Shown: one piece after another, positions 1 to 7,500 of the stretch
Layout: every line of letters begins with the position of its first letter
Position numbering within the stretch: position 1 is the first letter of the stretch
DNA from: Candidatus Falkowiibacteriota bacterium
GTDB lineage: Bacteria; Patescibacteriota; Patescibacteriia; Patescibacteriales; UBA12465
Assembly (NCBI GenBank): GCA_903857815.1
Contig: CAIOGK010000093.1
Coordinates: forward strand, 1-15,962
Length of the DNA: 15,962 bases
Direction: 5' to 3'
Notes under the pieces: generated by a model
Seen by the model: the letters and a program-made list of their open reading frames with translations, nothing else
Told to the model about the DNA's origin: nothing
The model's database searches: none
Made by a program: the position numbers and the translations under genes

Positions 1-156
1 AGTAAGCGCTTAGAAAAAGCTAGATCTAAAAAACATCTAGAACCTAAACAAACAAAACGTCTTGATAAAAAAAGAGCTTTGTCTGGTTTGGCCCTAAGTA
101 AGAAAAATGAATTTTTAAGAAAAACCGGAAAACTCGCAGAAACTACCAGAAGATAA
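1..156 (+). CDS. 3' end of an unidentified gene; basic C-terminal tail
   Basis: Only the last 51 codons are present; the start lies left of the window. Of the three forward frames only this one is open, because the others meet stops within the first 12 bases, and it ends in TAA. The visible peptide is dominated by Lys and Arg and includes KQTKRLDKKR, with no hydrophobic stretch, so it is probably a nucleic-acid- or ribosome-binding tail. The pattern of a proline, a polar stretch, RL and then a Lys-rich helix loosely recalls the tail of ArfB-type peptidyl-tRNA hydrolases and release-factor-like proteins, but too little is visible to assign it. It is convergent with rel and separated from it by a hairpin terminator. 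Confidence 0.6.
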   Translation, partial: SKRLEKARSKKHLEPKQTKRLDKKRALSGLALSKKNEFLRKTGKLAETTRR

Positions 157-187
157 TCTTGGTGAATTTTTGAAAATCAACAAATTT

Positions 188-218
188 AAAAAACGTCCCT
201 TTTATCGGGGCGTTTTTT
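188..218. terminator. Bidirectional intrinsic terminator
   Basis: An A6 run is followed by CGTCCC, a 7-nt loop, GGGGCG and a T6 run. The arms at 194-199 and 207-212 pair over 6 bp with one T-G wobble, and the flanking A6/T6 tracts extend the stem. Because there is a T tract on both strands, it can end the partial gene to the left (stop at 156) and rel on the minus strand (stop at 241). Its place between convergent stop codons supports the call. Confidence 0.85.
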
Positions 219-221
219 GAT

Positions 222-238
222 GCCTGGTAAGGCTTTTT
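222..238 (+). terminator. Possible weak backup terminator hairpin
   Basis: GCCT, loop GGTA and AGGC (222-233) form a 4-bp stem followed by five T (234-238), just right of the main terminator. The stem is short and may not act alone. It could catch rightward read-through before transcription runs antisense into rel. Confidence 0.3.
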
Positions 239-240
239 GG

Positions 241-1710
241 CTAACGTTTATTTATTCCAGGAATAAAACGCTTAATATTATCTAAAGTAGATTTTTTAGC
301 ATGTTGCCTTATTTGATCACGAGCTCTTTTAGTTTTTACAAATTTGAGCCAGTCTTTATTTGGATGTTGGCGATTTTTTTCAATAATAATTTCTACTAAA
401 TCGCCATTTTTTAATTCTTGGTCGAGCTTGCCTAGTTTATCATTGATAATTACCCCCGCTGCTTTATTACCAACATTTCCATGGACAGCATAAGCAAAAT
501 CAATGGGAGTAGATTTTTCTGGTAGCTCAAATACGTCTCCGCGGGGCGAAAAAATAAAAATCCGGTCTCTAAAAATATCCATTTTTATATTTTTTACAAA
601 TTCCGAAGTATTGGTTATTTCTTTTTGGATATCAATAATTTCATTAACCCATTTCGGTTGCTGGTAACCGCTATGAGTATTTTTTGATTTGTAATACCAG
701 TGAGCAGCAATACCATAAATTGATTCTTCATGCATTTCTCGAGTACGAATTTGAAATTCGGTTGGCTTACCCTCGGGGCCAAAAATGGTTGTATGCAGAG
801 AACGATAACCGTTAGGCTTTGGAACAGCAATGTAATCTTTAAAACGATTAGATTTTGGTTTCCAAAGCGTATGAATTATTCCTAAAACTTTATAGCAATC
901 ATCTATAGTCGGTACAATAATTCTGAGTGCAAAAACATCATATATTTCATTGAATTTTCTATCTTTTTCTTGCATCTTTTTATAGATGCTATAAAGATGT
1001 TTAAAGCGTTCTTCAATTTCGTATTTTACTCCCATTTCCTCTAGCTTGGGCGTAAGAATACTTTTAACTTTTTGAAAAAATCTTTGTCTTTCGACTTTTT
1101 TTTCTACTTCGTATTCATATTCTAGTTCATGAAACTTATCGGGATATAAATATTTAAAACAGATATCCTCCATTTGCCATTTTAAGCGGCCGATTCCTAG
1201 CAAGCCCGCAATTGGCGCATAAATTTCTAAAGTTTCTTCCGCAATTCGCCTTCTTTTATCTGGAGGCAAGCTATCTAAGGTTCGTAAATTATTTAACCGA
1301 TCGCAAAACTTAATAAATATAACGCGTAAATCACTAGTCATAGCGAGAAACATTTTTTTTAAATTTTCCCTATAGCGTTCTATCCCGCGATATTTTATTT
1401 TACTAAGCTTTGTAACTCCTTCTACCAAGGAAGCAATTTCCGCTCCAAATTCTTGTTCAACTTCTTCTAAAGTTTTTTCAGTATCTTCTGGGACATCATG
1501 AAGAATTCCTGCAGCTACAGTCGGTAGGTCAGCTCTAATTTCTGCAAGGATGTAAGCGGTGTGCAGCGGATGTTGAATATATGGTTCACCATTTTTTCTC
1601 ATCTGACCATTATGAGCAGAATCGGCAAAAATAAAAGCTTTCTCAAGGATGCTTATATCAACTCCTGGGTTGTTGTCGGAAAATTTTTTTATTATTCTTT
1701 CTATAGTCAT
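241..1710 (-). CDS. rel: Bifunctional (p)ppGpp synthetase/hydrolase, short Rel lacking the C-terminal ACT region
   Basis: This 489-residue RelA/SpoT-family protein makes and degrades the alarmone (p)ppGpp in the cytoplasm. The N-terminal HD hydrolase (about 20-180) keeps the metal and catalytic residues: H47 in QHP, H71-D72 with E75-D76 in HDVPEDT, and D137/N141 in DRLNN. The synthetase (about 230-345) has RFKDYI (289-294), GYRSLHT (301-307) and EFQIRT (318-323). The RFKD charge pattern is the one typical of bifunctional Rel enzymes, not the EFDD of RelA. A TGS domain follows (about 383-450). The protein then ends, whereas full-length Rel is about 730-750 residues with helical, zinc-finger and ACT domains. 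The stop is 22 nt from a terminator, so no displaced C-terminus remains. The ATG at 1708-1710 gives a normal N-terminus but has no Shine-Dalgarno. The gene is divergent from the surface-protein cluster and shares its promoter region. Confidence 0.95.
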   Translation of the reverse strand: MTIERIIKKFSDNNPGVDISILEKAFIFADSAHNGQMRKNGEPYIQHPLHTAYILAEIRADLPTVAAGILHDVPEDTEKTLEEVEQEFGAEIASLVEGVTKLSKIKYRGIERYRENLKKMFLAMTSDLRVIFIKFCDRLNNLRTLDSLPPDKRRRIAEETLEIYAPIAGLLGIGRLKWQMEDICFKYLYPDKFHELEYEYEVEKKVERQRFFQKVKSILTPKLEEMGVKYEIEERFKHLYSIYKKMQEKDRKFNEIYDVFALRIIVPTIDDCYKVLGIIHTLWKPKSNRFKDYIAVPKPNGYRSLHTTIFGPEGKPTEFQIRTREMHEESIYGIAAHWYYKSKNTHSGYQQPKWVNEIIDIQKEITNTSEFVKNIKMDIFRDRIFIFSPRGDVFELPEKSTPIDFAYAVHGNVGNKAAGVIINDKLGKLDQELKNGDLVEIIIEKNRQHPNKDWLKFVKTKRARDQIRQHAKKSTLDNIKRFIPGINKR

Positions 1711-1737
1711 GAAAATGTTTTTATTTTGGATAACTTA

Positions 1738-1746
1738 TGTTATAAT
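1738..1746 (+). promoter_or_regulatory. Extended -10 promoter for the rightward surface-protein cluster
   Basis: TGTTATAAT is a perfect extended -10 (TG, one base, TATAAT). The hexamer 17 bp upstream (1718-1723, TTTTTA) is a poor -35, as is common when an extended -10 is present. The predicted start near 1753 gives a leader of about 52 nt to the ATG at 1805. It forms the left arm of the inverted repeat at 1738-1768. Confidence 0.6.
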
Positions 1747-1759
1747 AAATGTAATAATT

Positions 1760-1768
1760 ATTATAACA
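1760..1768 (-). promoter_or_regulatory. Extended -10 promoter for rel
   Basis: Read on the minus strand this is again TGTTATAAT, the same extended -10 as the rightward promoter. The -35 position (1783-1788) reads TTTTAA, which is weak. The predicted start is near 1753, giving a leader of about 43 nt before the rel ATG. It forms the right arm of the inverted repeat. Confidence 0.6.
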
Positions 1769-1804
1769 GTAAAGGGTACAATTTAAAAGTTTTTTACCTT
1801 CAAA

Positions 1805-4480
1805 ATGTTGAAGAAAAATAAATTAATCCTTGGTATTTTTTTGATGTTGGGAGTCTTACTTCCAGCTACTTTTGCGTTAGCGCAAAATTTTGGAACCGAA
1901 GCAGTTAATGCTGGCTTGGGAGGAGTTTTGACTTCCGATGACCCGCGAGTACTTATTGGTCGTATTATCCAAATTATTCTTAGTCTTTTGGGCGTTATAA
2001 TTTTAGGCTTAATTATTTATGCTGGATTTCTATGGATGACGTCTGGCGGAGAAGAAGATAAAATTTCACAAGCTAAAAAAATTATTACTAACGCCGTTAT
2101 TGGTTTAGTGGTTACTTTATCTGCTTGGGCAATAACTACTTTTGTAATTACTAGATTATTTGGGGCAATCTCTGGAAATAATATTGTCTCTCAACCGCCG
2201 GCTTATAAAAATATTGTTAGTTCTGGTTTTGGAGCGATGGGGGCCTGTACGGTCGAATCTGTTTATCCGGCTAATAATCAAAAAGATGTTGCGAGAAATT
2301 CGGCGGTTATTATAACGTTTAAAGAAGTTATTGGTTTAGATTCTGCCTGTGTTAATGCTAGCGGAGTGGCTTGTGCTTGTGATAATACGAGTAATTGCTC
2401 ATTAATTAATCCTCAGGCAATTAGAATTTTTAAATCTGATTTAGGCGATGCCTGTGCGGCTGGTTCTTGCCCGGCCCAAAATACTAACGTAACCGATGTC
2501 TCAGTTTCAGTTTCTCTTGATAAAAAAACTTTAGTATTAACATTTTTAAGTTTTCTTGGCTCTAATGAATCTAATACAAACTACGGAGTTAAAGTTACTA
2601 ATGATTTAGAAAAAGCAGATGGACTCCCGATGTTTAAAACTTGTAGCTATCCTGATTTACAATGGGGGTTTGAAGTGAGTACTAAAATTGATTTAACCTC
2701 TCCGCAAATTATTTCGGGGTTTTTATTTCCACAACCAGATAATTTGAAAGATACGCTTGGTCTTAATATTCCCGCGAAGCAAGCAGGCGCAGAGATTTTT
2801 GTCGTTGGTTGTCCTAAGACTTATACGGCTGCTAGTGTTGTGAATGTTGCTCCAGTTGCCGAAGTGGAACTTAATTATCATGGAGTTATTAATAAATTCG
2901 AAGTATTTGTTCCAGCTGACGCACCAAATAAAGCCCAGTTATTTAATGGAAATACTAATGTGCTTTTGGGGATAGCCGATTTTGATAATGATAATAAAGT
3001 AACCTTCGATGGTTATTTTAGTCTTAAGGTTGGTAGCCATGCTGCGGGTAATTCTTGGGTAATAAATATTACTAATGAGAGACTAGCTGATACTTTAACG
3101 GTCGGCTCTGAAGTTTATGTTTTTGCTAATAATAATGTAAACAATAATATATTAGTTAGCCCCGGTAATTGCGATACCAGTTTACAGGCTCGCAACATTC
3201 GTGAAAAGTTAAGCGGCAATTCTTATGTTGATGTGAGTTTAACAGCTAGCTTGATTAGCTTAAAGGCAAAAGTTGCCGGTAGCGCTGGTAATAATATAAA
3301 ACTAGATTCTACTAATAGAAGCGCCCTTACACTTACTCAGTTTACTGGCGGAACTGACCAACAAACGACTAATAAAGTTGAAGGCAAAAAGGATACTCCT
3401 CGTAACTCAGTTATTAAAATTAATTTTAATGAAGCCGTTAATCCAATCAGATTATCTGGTACGGCGAATGAATTGTCTAACTATATAAAGATAGTGAATG
3501 CTGTCGCCGCAAAAGCTAATGGAGCCGCTTGCGTTAACGGTTCAGAATGCCGTTCTTATAAATGTGATGCCTCAATTTGTGTCGGTGACTATGTAAATGG
3601 TCGTTTTATGATTAGTGGAGGATATAAAACGGTAGAGTTTATTTCTGATAATGAGTGTGGTATTAATGGTTGCGGTGAAAAAATTTATTGTCTACCCCCT
3701 AATAGTAATCTGGCCGTAGAAATTAATGCCGCTAATTTTAAAACTTGTAATAATGATCAGGATTGTATTGCCTTAGCTCCGTTTAGAACTTGTGCTCTTG
3801 GCGCTTTAGGTTATAAAACTTGTCAGGATTTAAATAGTCGTAATTACCCTAGCGCTAACGTGATAACTCTGGATGGTATAACTGATACCGCCATGAATTC
3901 TCTAGATGGTAATCGAGATTTTGCAGCTGATGGGCCGATGACTTACTTTAATGATAATTTTCCTAATAATATAGATAAGAAAGATAATTATCGTTTTTCC
4001 TTTTTTGTAAATGATAAAATTGAATCTACTCCTCCACAAATTAAAACAATCCTCCCAACTAATAGTCAATCCGATATTAGATTAACAGAGTCTATTGAAA
4101 TTGTTTTCAATAATTTAATGATGTCCGACACTTTGCGTTCCGGTGGGAAGATGATAAATAGTGGCTCCAGCACTGTTGAACATAAATTCGTTAACTTAAG
4201 AACTTCAGAGCCAACTCCGCTTGGATATTGGGTTGATAGTTATAATCAAGACTTTGAGCCGTTAGATGGTGTAGCCGATATTACTACGGCGACTATTGCT
4301 CATTCTCCATTTCTAGAATCATTTACTTATAGTGCTCAGGTTGGCTCAGGAGTTAAAGATATTTATCAAAATTGTTTTAAGCCAAGTATTGGCCCTGGTT
4401 GTTCGAATGTTGATGCTGAGAATCCATCCTGTTGTTTTGGGGTCGCAACTAGCTCTTTGCCTAATGGAAATTGTAATTAA
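1805..4480 (+). CDS. Giant exported T4SS-pilin-like surface protein with Ig-like (Big_5) domains
   Basis: This 891-residue protein starts at ATG 1805 with no Shine-Dalgarno. A signal peptide (1-26, ALA before Q27) is followed by two hydrophobic helices (about 50-77 and 93-116) joined by the block FLWMTSGGEEDKIS. This is the VirB2/TrbC-like pilin module known in many Patescibacteria. The ectodomain has SbsA-type Ig-like (Big_5) segments near 149-290, 530-600 (DTPRNSVIKINFNEAV) and 740-860. It also has a DFDNDNKVTFDG calcium-loop-like motif near 390, a phage-virion-like module (429-518), small cysteine clusters (CVNGSEC, CNNDQDC) and a cysteine-rich end (GSGVKDIYQNCFKPS, then PSCC). It is the first gene of the cluster, and the next gene repeats its N-terminus with a different ectodomain. 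Its likely role is a membrane-anchored or filament-forming adhesin; this is inferred, as no assembly ATPase is present here. Confidence 0.85.
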   Translation: MLKKNKLILGIFLMLGVLLPATFALAQNFGTEAVNAGLGGVLTSDDPRVLIGRIIQIILSLLGVIILGLIIYAGFLWMTSGGEEDKISQAKKIITNAVIGLVVTLSAWAITTFVITRLFGAISGNNIVSQPPAYKNIVSSGFGAMGACTVESVYPANNQKDVARNSAVIITFKEVIGLDSACVNASGVACACDNTSNCSLINPQAIRIFKSDLGDACAAGSCPAQNTNVTDVSVSVSLDKKTLVLTFLSFLGSNESNTNYGVKVTNDLEKADGLPMFKTCSYPDLQWGFEVSTKIDLTSPQIISGFLFPQPDNLKDTLGLNIPAKQAGAEIFVVGCPKTYTAASVVNVAPVAEVELNYHGVINKFEVFVPADAPNKAQLFNGNTNVLLGIADFDNDNKVTFDGYFSLKVGSHAAGNSWVINITNERLADTLTVGSEVYVFANNNVNNNILVSPGNCDTSLQARNIREKLSGNSYVDVSLTASLISLKAKVAGSAGNNIKLDSTNRSALTLTQFTGGTDQQTTNKVEGKKDTPRNSVIKINFNEAVNPIRLSGTANELSNYIKIVNAVAAKANGAACVNGSECRSYKCDASICVGDYVNGRFMISGGYKTVEFISDNECGINGCGEKIYCLPPNSNLAVEINAANFKTCNNDQDCIALAPFRTCALGALGYKTCQDLNSRNYPSANVITLDGITDTAMNSLDGNRDFAADGPMTYFNDNFPNNIDKKDNYRFSFFVNDKIESTPPQIKTILPTNSQSDIRLTESIEIVFNNLMMSDTLRSGGKMINSGSSTVEHKFVNLRTSEPTPLGYWVDSYNQDFEPLDGVADITTATIAHSPFLESFTYSAQVGSGVKDIYQNCFKPSIGPGCSNVDAENPSCCFGVATSSLPNGNCN
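1883..2158 (+). repeat. Duplicated pilin-like module, copy 1
   Basis: Codons 27-118 of the 891-aa protein align without gaps to codons 28-119 of the next protein (4600-4875). By hand count about 69 of 92 residues are identical, including a 22-residue invariant block at residues 67-88. The sequences after the module do not align, so this is a shared head on different bodies. Confidence 0.9.
3089..3358 (+). other. Phage-virion-like module inside the 891-aa surface protein
   Basis: Residues 429-518 read DTLTVGSEVYVF, then a middle helix (LQARNIREKL), then VAGSAGNNIKL and FTGGTD. From memory, this order (LTVGxxxYxF, an AxNIxxKL helix, GxxGNxI, then a GGxD close) matches a module common in phage structural proteins and some repetitive bacterial surface proteins. 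It interrupts the second Ig-like region. The assignment is by pattern only. Confidence 0.45.
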
Positions 4481-4518
4481 TTAAATAGATTGTTCTCTGG
4501 TTTATTAAATAAAAATTT

Positions 4519-7500
4519 GTGAAAAGAAAATTTGCTAAAAATTTATTGTCTTTGTTTATTATCATTGCTGGTATTTTTGTTTTTCGTTTTGCTTTTGCAC
4601 AAAATTTTGGGACTGAAGCTGTTAATTCCGGTTTAGGGGGAGCACTTTCTTCTGATGACCCGAGAACGATTATTGGAAGAATTATTAACGTAGGATTAGG
4701 ATTTTTGGGAGTTATTGCCTTAGGCTTAATAATTTATGCCGGTTTTCTTTGGATGACATCAGGCGGAGAAGAAGATAAAATTTCTAAAGCTAAAAAGTTA
4801 CTTACTAGCGCGGTTATTGGTTTAGCAATTGTTCTAGCTTCTTGGGCAATTGCTACATTTGTTATTAACAAATTAAGCGGAGCAATTAATGGAAATAGCG
4901 AAATTAGTGGCTGCACCGAGCCTGCACCTTGCGGTTGCGGAGGAATAAGAGCTTGTGTTAATGGTAGTTTAGGATTTTGTATTGGTAGCGATTGCGGTGG
5001 CGGTCCCGGCCCAACTACCTGTAATGCAAATATGGGGCCAGTGTGTCAGCCGGATGATCAAATTTGTTCTTCTACCGATTATTGTGCCGCCGATTGTACT
5101 TGTCAGCCAAAAGGAGAAGCGGGAGCTTCTTGTGATGGCGATACTTCTACTCCACAAACATGTGATGCGGACAATACTCTTTGTGGAAGCTTCTTATCTT
5201 GCGATGCCGCAACCTGTACGTGTATAGGAACTCCGGTTATTACCAATATTAGTCCAGCGGGGGGCTTCTGCGAAGATAATTATAATAAATCATGTTCTAA
5301 GGATGCGGATTGTGGAACGACCTGTAATTTAATGACGCCTAATGGTGCTCCTAATAATTTTATTACTATCTCTGGTAAGAATTTTGGTGAGTATTCAACA
5401 ACTACCAGTGAAGTAATTTTTATGGGAGGAGCTTCAATAAATGGTCGCAATCCTTCGGAGATAAATCCTGTATGTATAAATTTCTGGCAGAATGACCAGA
5501 TTATTATTGCCGTTCCAAATGGTGTAGTAAGTGGACCGATTAAAGTTGTTGGTCCAAATGGGGCCGAAGATATTACCAATAATGACTATGGTCCAAAAAT
5601 TCCTGATTTTATTTCTAATAACATTGCTCGGCCAGGACTTTGTTTGATTAGCCCTAATAAAGGAATGTTAAGTTCCTCAGTTACCTATCAGGGAATTAAT
5701 TTATATAATGGCCAAGCTTATTTTGGTAATTATCAATCCAACGTTCAAGGATTTGATTCTAATTTCACTCATGCCGCCGGTTTATCAGGGACAGCCGCTA
5801 CTCCTAATATTCGTTCTGGAAATTCTGGTAGTTTTGTAATTAATAACATGAGTGGTAATCAAGAGAAAAGTAATTTTTTGAAATTTGTTAAAGAGGCTAA
5901 TCCTAATGATGGCCCATATATAGTTTCCTTCTTTCCAACTGCTGGTAAATCTGGCCAGTACGTTACAATTACTGGCAACGGATTTGGATGGTCAAAAGGA
6001 AACTCTCGAGTTTATTTTGGGGACGTCGAAGCAGATTATAATTTTCCTCCAGCTTGCGCAAGTTCAGTGTGGGGGGATAAACAGATAATTGTAAAAGTTC
6101 CTGATGATATTACCAATGGTAATCAAATAATTAGAATTACTTTAGGCTCTAAAATAATTGATAGTCAAGAATTAAATCCTAATGTTTTTCAAACTAACGA
6201 CGCTCTATCTTTAAAAACTAGTTTATGTAAAATTGAGCCAAATCAAGGGGCGATTTCTACACCAGTTAAAGTATATGGTGAATATTTTGGCCAGGTTGAT
6301 CGTGAGGGGTTAGTTCAATTTAGCCCAGAGCGTTCGGTTATCGGACAAATAAAAAAAGAAAATAGAGCTGATATTATTTCCGTGGCGGTTCCTACTAGCA
6401 CGATTACCGGTGCCGTAAAAGTAGTTAAAAATGGTGAATGGGGAAATGAATTAAATTTCGAAGTAAGTAGTTGTACGACTAATGCCGAATGTTCAAATCA
6501 GGTTTGTTGTCCAGCGAATACTTATAAAAAGGGAAGATGTGTAAATGAATTAAAGGAATGTTTAACGGATATTCCGACTTCCGTGTTTGAATGGGGTTTT
6601 AGTACCGGTTTCGTAACCGAAAATCCTGATTCTCAGGAGAGTTGCAAATCTTTAGCAACTTATTTTGGCAGTTGTCAGGTTGGATCTTTTTGTCCAAATG
6701 TTCCAGGCCTCTGTTCTCCTTATAGCGGTGGGGCTAAACGAACAGTCGCTAATTGTGATTTTTCTTGTATTTCTATTGATGGTTGCCGAAATGGCTTAGG
6801 TTCTGATTGTTCTTACGATAATACAATTAATAAATGTGTTAAAGATGGTGCTTCGGGAATATGTAGTTTATCTAAAGTTCAAACCTTTAATTTAGCTGGG
6901 GTTAATTATGATTTAACTTTAACTTGTAATAGTGATAAAAATTGGGAAACGAATACGCCAACTTCCTGCCCAGATAACTGGACTAAGGGGGTTGGGAAGA
7001 TTTGTGTTGATAAAAATTCTTCTTGTAATATTTGTGAAGCTGGTCTGAAGTGCGAACAAGTCGGAGTTGAAGGACGTTGTGTCTCTCCTACAGTTTGTCC
7101 AGTAGGTTCAGTTTGTGAAGATGTAAATATAGTGGATGCTCCTGATAATTGCGTAGTTGTTGATAAGCCAAGTTGTGATTGTTGTTGTCGTAAAGATCAA
7201 GTTGCTCAAGACTGTTGTGCCGCTACAAATCCCGAAACAGGTGTTACAGTTCAACTAACATGCGATGGTGCCTGTGGTTCTGGTAACAGTAATTTAGGTC
7301 GTTGCGGTGGCTGCAAATTATCTGACACTTCTACCCCGGCGATGAATGACGCCGCTTGTAATTGTACTGGACATAGCGGTCAATATTGTAGTATTACCCC
7401 AGAAACTCCTAATGGCATTTGTACGGATTGCAGCAATCTTGAAGGTTTATCATCTTGTTCGGAGCATAATGCCGCCTGCTGTTTTGACTCTAAGCGAACA

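Larger units (their letters stand above)
1738..1768. repeat. Perfect 11-bp inverted repeat built from two opposed -10 elements
   Basis: The arms TGTTATAATAA (1738-1748) and its exact complement (1758-1768) flank a 9-bp spacer (1749-1757). It is the central feature of the 94-bp divergent intergenic region; otherwise I see only AT-rich leader sequence there. The symmetry could also be an operator for a dimeric regulator. Confidence 0.75.

Noticed and set aside
241..1710. Rel as a frameshifted or truncated pseudogene
   Set aside because: All catalytic motifs are intact, the stop is clean, and a terminator follows within 22 nt with no leftover C-terminal coding sequence.
1561..1821. 86-codon plus-strand frame overlapping the rel start and intergenic region
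   Set aside because: It overlaps rel antisense and the divergent promoters, has low-complexity N/Y-rich content and no start signals.
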